From: [Phialemoniopsis] sp. UDSM-2020
Taxonomy: Eukaryota > Ascomycota > Sordariomycetes > Thyridiales > Thyridiaceae
DNA: 64,000 nucleotides
Direction: 5' to 3'
Assembly: GCA_018873225.1 (NCBI GenBank)
Contig: JAEILZ010000005.1
Coordinates: forward strand, 868,001-932,000
Both the position numbers and the translations under genes were made by a program. Every line of letters begins with the position of its first letter. Positions within the stretch are counted from its first letter, which is position 1. Of the stretch, positions 52,224 through 64,000 are shown in pieces. The notes beneath the pieces were generated by a model that saw only the letters and a list, made by a program, of their open reading frames with translations, did no database searches and was not told where the DNA came from.

Positions 52224-55200
52224 GGCTGGCAGATGCGTGTGAGGTCCAAGGATTGGGGAAAGAGAAGAAACGAAGGTGAACCGCAAGGGTAAAAGAGCGA
52301 GACGGCAGAAGGAAGCGAGTGCTGTCCTTGGGGGATGCGAGAAGTTATTCAGAACAACCCTCGAACGAGATCCTACTGCTGCGGTCTGGGGAAGAGAGAC
52401 AACCGGGAAGAGGACTACGATCGGCGACAGTCTACTTATATGTGTTCAGGGTGCATCCAGGGACCCCCCCGATGAGATGGTGATTTTTACCGGGTATGGC
52501 CCAGGAGCCCTTCTCCAGACTACGACCTTCGATATGGAGACACAAAGGACCAACAGCCGCAATAGCACCAGCACACCCACTTTCCCACGTGGTCGCCACG
52601 CAACGACGAGGACTTTAGTCCCGGTCTGGCGAGCTGATGAGCGAAATCTCTGTCATCGAAAGAGGGGAAAGGCGACCCAGATTGGCCCATCTTTGCCATG
52701 CTTCTCTGCTCATGCCGAGCTGCATCGAGAGCGCACGCGCAGGAATATGCGAGATGGATGCCCACTGCGAAGAAGCAATGTTGCGCCATTAGCATAAACG
52801 ATTAGGGACTTGGGGGTCCAGGACCACTATGGATGCGTTTGGAAGCGGGGCCGCCGGTGGGCTCGAGTGGGCATCACAGGCCGACCGGGGTGCAAGCGCA
52901 ACGCCTCTGGTAGGCTGGCTCACCTTGAAGGGGACGACGAGACCTGGCTAGGCTGAGAATCCGCCTCTTGCGCTGAGATCCATAACGATCTTAGGCTGCA
53001 AAAGGTCGCCTAATGGGCCATCAGGGACCACCCGCGATCACTTAGCAATCGCTGACTACCTTGCAAGTCTCGCGCGAGTGTGGCTCCGGGTCTTCGGGAA
53101 AGAGAGGCTCTCTCTGCACCCTGACTCAATTGCTCTGCGATCCCGGGTTTTCCAGACCCCGTCCTTGGGCTGCGCAAGCGTCGTCCGCCGTTCTGGGTCG
53201 TGGCGAGCAGGCCGACGTCAAATGTGATATGTGAGGAGCTTGGCTTGCCCTCCTGGGTCTTAGTGCACCACTGTTATTGAAACTATTGACTGCGGGCACT
53301 GCAAGGGAGGCTGCCAAATGTCCCCTCACTGGGTCGCTGGGGTCGTCGGCATCATGATAGCGATGCAAGAGGGCAATGATAGACGAGGCCTGGCGACATA
53401 TCGACAGGGTAAGCACGATGGCTTCGCATGATGGACGGGGGAGGCGAAGTCCTCCCTGCGTCTCTGGCTTTGTGAGCGCTACTGGGGAGGGGCCTTTTGC
53501 TCCGGCAGTACTGAAGAAAGATGTCTCAGATATTTCCATCTGCAAGCACTCTAATCGACGCCGCCTCTGGCTTTGAAGAATGCCGTTGAACGACAATAAC
53601 GACGGCCGTTGGAACCACTTGTTTTGGCTTCTGTCAAATTTTGGGCGGATAATTAACAGGGACCTTTCTCCAACAGGCCCGTTGCGGGGGCGCCCTTTTG
53701 GGGTTTCAGTGCGATCCAAATTGCCTACAGAGATTACAACGGCCTGATATGGGCACCAAATGAAATTGCCAACAGCCAAATTGAGCGACATCTCCGCCAA
53801 GACAGCCCTGTCAGGATGGAAGGCTTCGTCATCGATTCTTCTGGGCTGTCCGGGTTACCCTGGTATTTTGGTCTGGCAGGTCAATGCCTGTTCATAAGTG
53901 TCGACGGCGCCCCGATCTCAAGTGGGTGAAGCGACCGAGGAAGCAGCTCCCGAGCCAACCTGCTGTACGTGCGTAGATCAATCGACGATCGAGTTGCCTC
54001 TTTTGTTCCTAGCAGGGCCGTGGGACAGGACCCTCGATGCCTGCATTCGCCTGCCAGCGGAGAGTTTTGTGGACATGCGAGGGAAGAAAAGCTTGGCGGG
54101 AGATCACGGGCTGAGTGACCCAGAATGGTTCTAGAAACAACTTGACTCGACTCTGCTGGTCCGGCAGCCACTTGCCGACTCGGTAACCTCTCGTGTCCGC
54201 TCCTACAGCAGCGATCTTTCTAGTCTTCTTCTAGGACAATGCCCTCTTCTGCCGGCAGCAGCTTCACTCACCCATGCAAGGGGCTGCACCGGAAGACTGC
54301 CAAACCTGGCTATCCAGAACGAGTGGGCACATCGGGGCACCTCGCTAGTTTGGGCGACTGGCAACGGAACCCGGCTGGGCAGAGTGTAACACCACCTACG
54401 GAGCACGGGCTAGATTGATCGTGATGGCGGCGTGGTCGGCCGTCCTGTCATGAAAGTCTACGCATGGTGCCTGTGCCTGACATGTCTCACTTCTCCCACA
54501 TCGCTGGGCTGGCTGGCGGGGACCACAGCACGCACGCAGCCCATAGTCTCATGCGCGATGCAACAGCACCCCGCTTCGTTCAGCTAAGGAATCCCCTCTC
54601 TCGACAAAAACGTGGCAGAGCAGGCATTTCCTGCAAGCCACTTCCACACCTTGGGGCACACCTTCGTGGAAGACCGAAAGAACCGTGAAGGAACCGAGAA
54701 GAAAGCAAAAATCAGAGCTCCTGCATGCAGACCATCCGGACCTGGACCGGGCGAGCCTGCACGCCTCTGCAGGTCGTGCATACAATAGTCCGGCTTTTTG
54801 ACAGCCGTCTCTGACAAGCTTGACACCCCCAGCCACCGTCTCGGGCCGGCCTTGTTGGAGAGAAAGGGTGTGAAGCGGGAATTTCCCCGAGCCCGGCAGT
54901 CTTCCGGCCTGTCTGCCCCTGATGGTCGGCAGCTTCACAGGACTTTTGAGAAGGCCAGTAAGGTCTGTTGCTCGCCGGAAATATTGGGCTTTGCCGAGTG
55001 TTCCTTTTCTTGGCGAGATTGGAGACGCGAAGTCGAGATGATTTGGGTTTAGCAGCGTCTTGTTCTTCTCCACGGTTCCGCGCGTTATCAGCTCCGGAGC
55101 AAGTGTACGGAGTGCCCTATCGCAGGAGAGGCAAGCTCTCCACCAGCCTTACCAATATTGGAACAGCGAGAAAACGCGATGTCTCCATTCTCCATCACGA

Positions 55201-57689
55201 TGGTATTATCATCCCGCTGACTGTCACATGTCTCCTTCTTCACCTGTTCTGCCATGGACGTTCTCCCGGTCAATTCTGCCGCCCTACGGTGACATTCGGA
55301 GCCACTGAACAATTCGGGCATTTACCATGGTGCTACGTCTCTGGCTGTAACCCCAGATGGTCCAGCCACAGAGCAAAAGTGGTAGAGAAAATGCCGACAG
55401 AAAGGACGACGAAGCTTCTGTAGAAGCCAGGCCGGTTTTAGTACAGCGCGGCCCGCAGCGAGCCACTTTTAGACGGGGTCCTGTCTTTTCCATCCCACCC
55501 ATCCCAACCTGTCGTGCCAGGCTTGACGAAACCATCCTCTAATCTACACCAAACCAGCAACCCCACTTGGAGACAACCCTCACTCTGTTTCCCTTAGATT
55601 GAGGGCAAATGAGGGTTTTGTCTTCGCTGCTGCGCCGCTGGTAGGCATCCCACGAACACCCACAAATGGACCTGCGGCTAGTCGCGAATACCAGCAGGTC
55701 CTCAACACAATGTCTGTGGGCTGGAGATATCAAACTATCCGGTGGAAGCTACCAACCATTTAGACTTATATCCAGAGGATGGTGCCATGTGGTGGGGCGT
55801 GTGAGACATCTTCAGTAAAAACAGCGCAGGTGAAACAGCGAGAGGGACTTAGCCTGCACGTAGTGTTTATGCTTGAGACAAACGCAAGATGCAGCAGAAG
55901 TCAAATCAGCAGGGCGGTGCTCTTGGAATCTCAAGTCTTCCATACAGGCACACTCAATGTGGCTGTCGAGACCGCATATTGATGCTTGACCATGATCGAC
56001 GGAGCATATCGTGAGTACAAAGTGAGGCTTTACGTCAAGGGTTGTTGATCTCGCCAGATCATGACATACAAGGGACGACGGAGGAGGCCCAGAGCAGGAA
56101 AATGTCCTGTGCAGTACGCAAGGGAGAGCGGAGATGTTCCCCGGCTCAATGGGGAGGTGACATCGTCAGTCGTCCAGGCCTGTCTGGTATGATACGGCTC
56201 GTGGCAATCGCCCCGCATCCATATGGTAGGAAGTTTTCGAAGCCACAATCTCGTCAGAACTCATCTTTTGCCCTCCTCGTCCTGTCGGCACTGTATGATG
56301 CCAGAGGGCGAGAAGGAAAAGGTGGCTGGTGAGAGGAAAGGCCAGATCTAAAAAGCAAAGAAAGATGGTGCGCATGAAAGATTGACGACTCGGGGGCGAG
56401 ATGATCAGAGCACGATCGACTGACTTCCTACGCACATCAAATGGGCTTATGACGAGGAAAAAGCAATGCGGCTATTTTGGCGCAAGTGAAGCGACTTCCG
56501 CGATCAGGGTACTCACACACAGTGCAGCGGAAAAGGGGCGCGAGACATTGGGAGGGTCGCGTGCAGTCGACATGACAAGCCCGGCGCTGGACGTGGCGTT
56601 CGTAGCGTCGCCGGCAGAGGGCAATGTTGGCTAACTTTGGCTTCATTTCTCTTGCGCAACGGGGCGCTTAAGGGACAGCCCGCCAGCCAGAGACTTGGCT
56701 ACGCCGCACCCTAAGCTCCGTCTAGCCTGGCCCGCCGGCGCTATGAGGGACGGTGCCTGGACAAGCCTGACGTTTTCTGCTTGAAAGGGTAGTTCCCGTC
56801 GCGCCCCGAGGAACGTCTCCCCTTCCCGCAGCGGACGGTGCGAGGAAACATGGTGCAGACAACAGAGGGGTCCCCGGTCGAAAAAGGGCCTGGCTTCGTA
56901 CTAAGGGCCCCATTTTCCTTCTGTCAAAAAAAAGACTCGATGAACTGCTGCACGCCATTTTGTTACAATGGCGCAAACCTGGCCTGTGCCTTCGCCCTGG
57001 AGATGGAGCCCCGATCCATGGGTCCTCGCCCTCCAGCCGCGCTCGGTCCTCTTGGCCATCCACACCTCCAGACCCTTTGGCGCATAGGATTCAAACGCAC
57101 TGCGCTGCACAACGGCTGTCTGTTCTCGTTCCCGCGGCACCGTTGCGACGCCGCAGAGAAAGCGAGCAGAGAGGGAAAACAGGAATAGGAGACAGACGAT
57201 TTGTTAGGCCCTGTCCTAGCATGCCACCACCCACAGTGCGAGTGGTTCGCAGGGCGATGCTACCCTGGCTGCGCTCGCTCTGGAACCTGGCCTTCAGCTC
57301 GCAGGCCAGCATAGTACACCGGTCTAGTGCCCTCTACATGGTTAGGTTTTGTCTGTAAAAGAAACAAGCTGGTTTGGTGCCCCTGCACCTCGCGTGGCCT
57401 GGTCTGGGTTGCAGTGCCTGTGCGCACGCTGGACAAATCTCTGGGTTTGCAGTCTCTTTCTTACAGGCCATTGCACATCTCACGACTTGATCGTGTCAGT
57501 CAGATCTGTTCCCCATATATGGGACGAGGGCCCCCCCATCATCCCCCTGCCTCGTTGCATTCCTCTGCTCCAGGCACACCTCGATACGGGCAAAGATCAT
57601 CGTCTCACGGCGGATTCCTGCCCCCATCTCTCCTCTCTTTTTCCCACAGAAGACTTGAGGAGCCTTGACCACGCTGCGAACATCGCACG
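52224..57689. other. Gene-poor 5.5-kb region
   Basis: No supported gene. Several frames of 100-220 codons (for example 53126-53800 and 54549-55073, both minus) have Arg/Pro/Ser-rich composition typical of translated non-coding DNA and no domain. The left end is the promoter of the FAD oxidoreductase. The right end, 57600-57655, is pyrimidine-rich and ends CCCACAG, which looks like a splice acceptor of a 5' UTR intron for the next gene. Long regulatory DNA or a non-coding RNA could be here. Confidence 0.5.
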
Positions 57690-59195
57690 ATGTCGACGGA
57701 GGCAAGCCCAGCACCCGCGGTGACGGCGAAGCCGGACCCTCACGACTGGCTTCAGAACCTGGGAATCGCCATCGAGATCGTCTTCCCGGCTCTGGCACTG
57801 ATCGTTACGGTCCTTCGTGTCTACACCCGCCTCAAGATCAAGAGTTTCGGCTGGGGTGAGTAGTGACGAGTGGTATGGCGGGTCAATTGGGAGATTCTGT
57901 ACTGACACCGTTTCGTTCTCAGATGATGCGTGCATCGTCGTTGCGATGGTCTTGTCCGTCGCCATGTGCGTCGGCTCCATTATGTGCATGAAATTACTGT
58001 ACATCGGCATCCACTGGTGGGAGGCGCCTCAGTACGCCTCGCCAGTCGAGATGCTCTACGCCCTGGAGCCGGGCCTGATCTGGACGTACGCCGTGGGAGC
58101 CATCTACAACCCGATTCTAGCCATCGTCAAGCAGTCGATCCTGATCTTCCTCCTGCGCCTCGGCGGCACCAAGCCCGGTGTGCGCACCGTCGTCTGGATC
58201 ACGGCGTTTTTCAACGCCGCCCTCATGATTGCCGTCTTCCTCGTCGTCCTCTTCCAGTGCCAGCCCATCAACGCCAACTGGAAGCTGTACAAGCCCGGCA
58301 AGTGCATCAAGCAGACCGAGTTTGGCGTGTCGACCGCCTGCCTGACCATTCTGACCGACCTCATCGCGCTGGCGCTGCCCTTTTACATCTTCCTGGACCT
58401 CAAGATTGCAAAGAGGACCAAGATTGCTCTCTTGTTTGTTTTCGCTCTGGGTCTCATGTAAGTCACCTTTTTTTAGATCGTGATTTTTTGTCAGATCTGA
58501 TCTCGCACCAAAAAATGTGATTATGGCGATCATTGGCTAGGGTGTACAGCAAGGATCACGACGCAAACTCAGTAAAAAAGTCCACTAGCTGACCGGGGTT
58601 CTTCTCCCCCACCAACAGTGTCACGGCCGTCAGTGTCGTCCGCCTGTACTACCTGTGGGAGCACCTCCAGCAGGCCGCCGACCCCGTCACCTACCCGGAC
58701 GCCAACTACTCTCTCGGCTTCTGCGTGTCGGCCATCGAGGTCAACCTCGCCATCATCACGGCCTCGGGCCCGGCCCTCTGGCCCCTGGTGCGCGGCTGGA
58801 CCCCGCGCATCTTCAGCAAGCTCGGCATCACCAACGGCTACCACCAGAACAACTACGACGTCGAGTGGACGCCCAACGGCACGAACCAGCAGCAGCGCCG
58901 GCGCACGGGCGCGCCCGTCGGCGCCTCGGGCATCGTCATGAGCCACGGCACCTCCAAGCACGACAACATCGGCCTGAAAGACATCCGCGGCGACCGCGCC
59001 AAGGGCCGCGTCGAGATCCGGTCCGAGCCGCACGACTCGGACGAGGAGGTGCTTACGGCTGGCGGGATCATGCGCAGCACGGAGTACACGGTGACGCGCG
59101 ACGACGACTCGAGGCGCGACGTGCACGGCCGGCGGTTACCCGACAGCGCGTACGCCGACAGCGCGAAGCGGTCGAGCACGGGCGATTCGTACTAG
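57690..59195 (+). CDS. Seven-TM rhodopsin-domain (Pth11-like) integral membrane protein
   Basis: Three exons: 57690-57855, 57923-58457 and 58619-59195, giving 425 residues. It belongs to the large fungal rhodopsin-domain (DUF3468) family related to the Pth11 GPCR-like receptors: WDDACIVVAMVLSVAMCV after the second membrane segment, EMLYALEPGLIWTYAVGAIYNPILAIVKQSILIFLLRL, FQCQPINANWKLY with the family Cys, TACLTILTDLIALALPFYIF, and SAIEVNLAIITASGPALWPL. Seven hydrophobic segments precede a cytoplasmic tail rich in Asp, Arg and Ser that could be phosphorylated. There is no CFEM domain at the N-terminus, unlike Pth11 itself. It may sense surface or nutrient cues at the plasma membrane; ligand unknown. 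The second intron is 161 bp. Confidence 0.9.
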
Positions 59196-62032
59196 GGCGA
59201 TTTTATTTCTTCTCTTTGTGGCATTTTGGAAAATTTGGAAACGAGCGATAACATTTCCGAACCAGGCGGGAAAGCTCAGAGCATTCTTTGGATTTTCGGG
59301 ATCTCTGCATGCACATGGTATTTCTACGACGACCAGCGGTCGAACCCTACAAAATTGGGACAAAAATATTGATTGCATCTGCCCATTGTATTTTTACAGC
59401 GGAAAAAGACCAACTCGTGTACATATAGCTTGAGCGCATGATAGATACCTACTTCCTTTGACGTGCGCAAATACAAAATGTCAATTGAAACATCAAAAGC
59501 CAGGTGCATCTTCGCTTGATTATACTGCAGAAGCCACGCATGTCACGTTGCGTTTCTTCACTCTATCTCAACCAATCCCCCGGCTCTGCGTTGCAGTGAG
59601 GATTCGCTTCAGGTCATCCTCCACCGGAAGGAACACAGACAGAAAAGACAAGCTTTTTGGGAGCATCTTTACCCGTCCGGGAACCAAAATCTCACGCATC
59701 CTTCGCGCTGTTTTCTCCTGCTCTGCCGTGAAAATCTGCGCTCCAAAAATAAAACGCCACGGGCGGACCCTCTGAAGTCTGGTTAGTCCTGTTCTGGCCA
59801 GGGTTTTGCGAGTCAATCAATTCAAGTCAATTGTCTCCTCTTCAGCGAAACAAAAGTCCCCTCCGGAGATGACTATCCTGAAAACAGCAATTGGGACATT
59901 GCATAAACGATACGATACGCACAGGATGTCTGTGCGCACCACCCGTCCGTGAGGCTCAGCTGAGGTAGGTAGGTCAACCGAACTGGTGAGAAAGGGCCTG
60001 AAATTGAGAGTGACACACACCACCTTGTTCAGGGCAGTGAACACTTTCGCTTGTCAAAGAACCCCCCCCTAATGAGTGACACGGCACATGGCCCGAAACG
60101 TGTACACACCAAACATGCACAGTGAGAAAAAAATTCTGGTTGCTGGATTCAAGGGCACCATCCCCCGGGCAGTATTCCCGCCTTGAGGAACCCCTGTTGC
60201 CCCGGTGGATCTCATTCGACCGGGGATCCTGGAGCAGCCATGGGCTGGGCGGACCGTGCGATCTGATCATGTCAGGTACATGGGCAGGGTCTGGTAAATA
60301 CAGTGTTTTTTCATGATTGTTTGTACGGACCGGTCACGTCTGATGCCGGCGGTTCCGCGCGGCGGGAAGAAAAGCTCCAGAACAGACGACCCTACGTAGA
60401 CAGTCTTTCTTGTAGCGTGCTGGGCATGCTGGGCACCAAGAGACCTACCTCTATGGGGTACGAAATGGCAGTACGGCCGTCGGAGATGCTACTGTAGCTG
60501 TGCAGCTGCTACGAGTGCCTTCACCTACCCGTTCGAACCTAGTGCAAATCCCATGTTTCGAAGTAATGAGAGCTGTTGTCGTGTTTTCCATATCTGGCCA
60601 ACTCCTCCATCTCAATTGACCGTACCAGCTTCCGAGTGAAGAGCGAGGTAATCTCTATCTGCTACATTAGGCCTTGGAGGACGACTTGTTCCTCCTGGTA
60701 CGGCATCCTGGTCAACGGCAATTTGAATCAGTCGTACGAGCCCCCGATCAAGCTCAATGGGAGGGCTTGTCGATGTGGCGTCGACTAACGCCTCGTTTAC
60801 ACACAAGCGAGAATAGGGAGGCGGCACGTACTCTGTAGGCCGCTGTGCCGAGCCTTGGTATGCATCGGCACTGTCCAAAAACCCGACACCGCGAACAGAG
60901 GTAGCGGCACGACCGCTCTCCTGGAACCTTTTCCTCGTGGCTTGTCAAACGTGATATCTGACAGCTTCTAATGTTATTTCTTGTTCAAAAATCTGCAAAA
61001 GAGATGCGTCCAGCCGTCTTTGACACCTGCTTGCCGGCCTCTCGCATCTATGTCCTCTACACCACCACATCGACTCAGGGTCCGATCCGTTAATCAATAG
61101 TTTGCGAGGCCGTTCGTCCAGTGTGGCAAGCATAACCCTAGTGTGGCGTGGCCGGTAAGCAATTTTGGGACCATGACCGGCGACACCCGCCCAGCGGGCG
61201 GCCGGGCGGGAAGGGGGCGGGACGGCCAAGGCCGTGCCCATTCCTCCCTCACAACGTCTAGCACTTGTGCAAGGGATATGAATCGTTCGTTTCACACACT
61301 GAAGTTGTGGTGTGGTAATGTCCAGTTCGTGTGTATCAAGGACCGTTCGTAGGGTGAGGACTAAGGAGTTAGCTTGGGACTCGACGCGCGGTTGCGCTAT
61401 CATAGTCCTCCCGCACTTGTCAGACGCCAGAGGTTCTGGAACCTGAGCGAGGCGTTCCTAGCATGCGACTGCCAAGTTTTGCATGGCGCCTCAGTGTTTG
61501 AAGTGGCAGGATCTCGCGATGTGGCTGGGGAGGCAAGCATAACATTAGCAAGTATCAGAGCTCGAGACGAGGTTCACACGTTGGGCTGTGGCCTTGAAAA
61601 CTTCACCTTTGAGCACTTGACATTCTCTAATGAAGTGGGATATTGTCGTCTGAGATTGATATAGTTCGTGGTCTAGATCCCCTTGATTTCATTGTCGAAG
61701 AGCAGGAGTCTCTTCAATTGTTGTTGTCGGCAACTTGATCCACACTGGTCGGGTATTCCCTGCATCTAATGTACTTTACCAGCCCTACTAGAGTATCTAG
61801 ACTCGATCGTGGATGAATCGATCTGCTGTATGAGCTCCACGGCAAGCCGCCTACTCGGGACAAAGCTCAATCTTTGTGGACTCTTTCCACAAAAGACCTG
61901 GCAGAATTTGCAGTGTATAGTCCCATCATCTGAAGCAGTGAATATGAAAGCCAAGATTATTCATGGAACTTATGATATCGACAATGTATCAATCTGTCTG
62001 CAGCTGCTATCTCTCGTGCAAAGAAGCGCCCT
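59196..62032. other. Long intergenic region
   Basis: About 2.8 kb between convergent genes. The minus-strand frame 60612-60878 (88 codons) has a PPPY but no domain. No RNA gene or repeat recognised. Confidence 0.5.
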
Positions 62033-63025
62033 TCATGTCCGTATCTTCTCCCCCATCCGTACAGCAAACTTGGTCTCCTTCCCGACGGAGTGATGCTCCC
62101 AGAGCCGCAGCGCCGTGATCACCGCCATAAGGGACCACCGCTGACCTAACACTCCCGACTCCCCACTCCCGACAAGCCGTAATGTGAAGGCGTGTCTCAG
62201 ACTCATCGGCATCCCAGGCCAAGCCAGCGTGGCCACTGCTTCCGCGTCCTCGACATCCGGTAGAGGAGCCGTCACGCCAGGTACGAAGTTTGCAGATGAC
62301 GATGCCTCGCCCGCGCCTGTGCTGCCACTAGGAGCGTCCGCCGTCCCGAGCCGGAGCAGCTTGTACCCGCCGGCGGGGAAGTCATTCCCGGTCCCGCCCT
62401 TACGCACTTTGCGCCACTCAAACGCCTCGCGGCGCATCTTCTCCCCCTCGCCGACCTCAACTCCGAATCGGAACATGACCACCGTATTCTCGCCCTCCTT
62501 GACCGTTCCCGCACGGAACGTCTCCGTCACCAGGCCGTGCGCGTCCGCTCCGGCCCCGCCCGGCAGCGCCGGGATCTTGATGACGGTGTTGAGCGCGAAA
62601 GCGGCGTACGAGGCGGCGGTTCTCGACTCGGGCCCCGCGGCCGCGATGACGCGGTCATCTTTGCCCATGCCATTGTGGAGCAGGATGCCCGGCCGCGCGC
62701 CGAGGGGCCCGTTCGTGTGCCAGCCGAGCGTGACCTCGACGAGGTAGAGCTGCTCTGTCCTGGTGGCGGCGCAGAGGTCGAAGTACTTTATGCCCGTGAG
62801 GGTGTAGTGGTAGTGTGCCGTCATAAGGGCCGGGAAGGGTCGGTAGGGCGTGAGTGAGGCCACTGCCGGGGCCTGGGCGGAGCTGGAGGTTGCTTCGGCC
62901 ACGTCGGTGTATTCCGGCGCCTCCGAGGAAAACTCCGGATGGTCATCGTAGGCTGGTGGGGCTCCGGCTTCACCATCATTGTTTACCGCCTCGTCGACGA
63001 AGAGCTTGTTGTCCTTATCACTCAT
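62033..63025 (-). CDS. Conserved fungal protein of unknown function
   Basis: A 330-residue single-exon protein. The first 65 residues are acidic and Pro/Ser-rich, with PPAYDDHPEF and APEYTDV, a PY-like pattern (PPAY) of the kind bound by WW domains of Rsp5-type ubiquitin ligases. From about residue 68 a beta-rich domain follows (AHYHYTLTGIKYFDLCAATR, LYLVEVTLGWH, LGARPGILLHNGMGKDDRVI, FEWRKVRKG, YKLLRLG). This looks like a domain common in unnamed fungal proteins, perhaps related to LURP1/Tubby-type folds, but I cannot assign it firmly. No signal peptide or membrane segment. Codon use is strongly GC3-biased. Start ATG 63025 is the first in the frame. Confidence 0.7.
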   Translation of the reverse strand: MSDKDNKLFVDEAVNNDGEAGAPPAYDDHPEFSSEAPEYTDVAEATSSSAQAPAVASLTPYRPFPALMTAHYHYTLTGIKYFDLCAATRTEQLYLVEVTLGWHTNGPLGARPGILLHNGMGKDDRVIAAAGPESRTAASYAAFALNTVIKIPALPGGAGADAHGLVTETFRAGTVKEGENTVVMFRFGVEVGEGEKMRREAFEWRKVRKGGTGNDFPAGGYKLLRLGTADAPSGSTGAGEASSSANFVPGVTAPLPDVEDAEAVATLAWPGMPMSLRHAFTLRLVGSGESGVLGQRWSLMAVITALRLWEHHSVGKETKFAVRMGEKIRT

Positions 63026-63609
63026 CTTGTAGATTGATCGTTTGTCGTCTTACTGGCAAGAGGAGATAGTCTTTTCCTAGTTATCTGATTTTGAGCTCAG
63101 CTTCCACGATATTGCCTGCTTGACCTTTGGGAATAGGTTGTCCGTGACCTAGTTTCGCCAAGCCAAATCATCGTGGCGATGCTCTTGGCTAAGATATGGC
63201 GATCAACGATCGGCTGCGTTAGCGAGGTATGTGCCGCATCTAATTTTACGTACATTTATATTTCTCTTCATATTTAGGCACGTGGAGACATCGCAGAAAA
63301 GGGCGGGCGAAAGGAAGGATTTCACGCACCAAGAAGTCTATATATTCCGATCCCTGCATCACCTGGATAATGCCCACCATTTAGAACTGTACCCAAGTGA
63401 CGATTATGCGGTTCATATGGGATTTTTTCATGTTTTGCAAAGTTGTTTGCTCTGACTGAGGCGGCTGCAATGAGAACTTGTCTCCATGGTTATTCTTTGG
63501 GTTTGTGTGTTATAGGCTTTCAAACTTTACTCAGAAGTGATACAGAGTTATTCAAAGTCTCATATAGTCTTTCCCTAAGCTGAACAACTGGGTAAAGATT
63601 GAGAGTTGC
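63026..63609. other. Intergenic region
   Basis: Promoter of the preceding minus-strand gene and 3' flank of the edge gene. Nothing recognised. Confidence 0.5.
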
Positions 63610-64000
63610 CTACGTGTCATTCTCTTCGCCCCTTCCCAGGCTAACGTAGCTATCTCCTGCTGTAAACTTCATTGCTTGGAAAACTTGCCGAAGGCGAGCG
63701 TGATCAATTCCCTGTTCCTCAAGCTTGAGGGTTGAGCCGCGCCTAGCAAACCTTGTCATCAGCAAAGCCTTATCGATGGTCTTTGTTCCAATATTTGCCC
63801 CATGTCTGATCATAGCGCGAAGGATATCCATGTATATCGTTTCCATTTCCCTCAACAAACCCCTTACATAAACCGTATTTAATACGAACACCAGTGTCTC
63901 TATCCAGATACTGCTCTCCATCTCTATGTCCTCACCAACTGGAAAATCTTTTACTGTGTAGCGATACAAAGAAGAATGTTTGGATCGGCTCCATTCTCCA
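63610..64000 (-). CDS. C-terminal end of an ankyrin-like protein (partial)
   Basis: The frame is open from the right window edge to a stop at 63610, about 129 residues, so the 5' part lies outside. It contains WIETLVFVLNTVYVRGLLRE and MDILRAMIRHGANIGTKTIDKALLMTRFARRG; the LLxxMIRHGANI pattern resembles the second helix and turn of an ankyrin repeat. The end is acidic (SLGRGEENDT). It may be the tail of another ankyrin or STAND-like protein. Without the rest, family membership is uncertain. Confidence 0.45.
   Translation of the reverse strand, partial: GEWSRSKHSSLYRYTVKDFPVGEDIEMESSIWIETLVFVLNTVYVRGLLREMETIYMDILRAMIRHGANIGTKTIDKALLMTRFARRGSTLKLEEQGIDHARLRQVFQAMKFTAGDSYVSLGRGEENDT

Noticed and set aside
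53126..53800. A 224-codon minus frame in the gene desert
   Set aside because: No domain or signal peptide; Arg/Ser/Pro-rich composition as expected of translated non-coding GC-balanced DNA.
60530..60570. GTTCGAAC resembling a tRNA T-loop
   Set aside because: No flanking acceptor, D-arm or anticodon stem could be paired on either strand.

Overview
This window is nuclear DNA of a filamentous ascomycete (Pezizomycotina, probably Sordariomycetes or a close class). The signs are short spliceosomal introns with GTRAGT donors and CTRAY branch points, Zn(II)2Cys6 regulators, a HET-domain protein, a Pth11/rhodopsin-type membrane protein, a siderophore transporter and many MFS carriers. There is no rRNA, CRISPR array or prokaryotic operon. 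I recognised no tRNA gene by eye. About 24 protein genes can be supported, most of them rebuilt here by joining exons.

Layout. 0-6.3 kb: a 48-residue cysteine-rich secreted protein, a Gfo/Idh/MocA oxidoreductase, and two divergent paralogues of a secreted, bacterial-type PstS-like binding protein; the left copy is a pseudogene. 6.7-15.4 kb: a regulator-like protein of the fungal tachykinin-family type, an SDR, a SigF-like NTF2-like protein, a siderophore-iron MFS transporter and a small membrane protein. 18-29.7 kb: a compact putative L-rhamnoside utilisation cluster made of a Zn2Cys6 regulator, an intracellular GH78 alpha-L-rhamnosidase, a divergent lactose-permease-like sugar porter and a second Zn2Cys6 regulator. 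The three regulatory regions share CGG-N7-CGG sites, and one 13-mer is identical between two of them.

30.3-44.2 kb looks like an accessory region with a signalling or self-recognition flavour: a small helical protein, a single-pass membrane protein with a Ser/Thr-rich ectodomain, a divergent Hsp70-like ATPase, an N-terminal-helical/TPR/ankyrin protein without an NTPase domain, an intron-rich sugar transporter with a probable GC-AG intron, and a HET-domain protein. 44.6-52.2 kb: a DHA1-type MFS exporter, an aldo-keto-reductase-like protein that has lost most of its catalytic residues, and a secreted BBE-type FAD oxidoreductase with unusually long introns.

52.2-57.7 kb is gene-poor. It is followed by a seven-TM rhodopsin-domain protein (57.7-59.2 kb), another empty 2.8 kb, a conserved protein of unknown function (62.0-63.0 kb), and the C-terminal end of an ankyrin-like gene that runs off the right edge. 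The strongest leads for new biology are the shared CGG-N7-CGG code of the rhamnoside cluster, the secreted PstS-like pair with one decayed copy, and the 30-44 kb accessory group.
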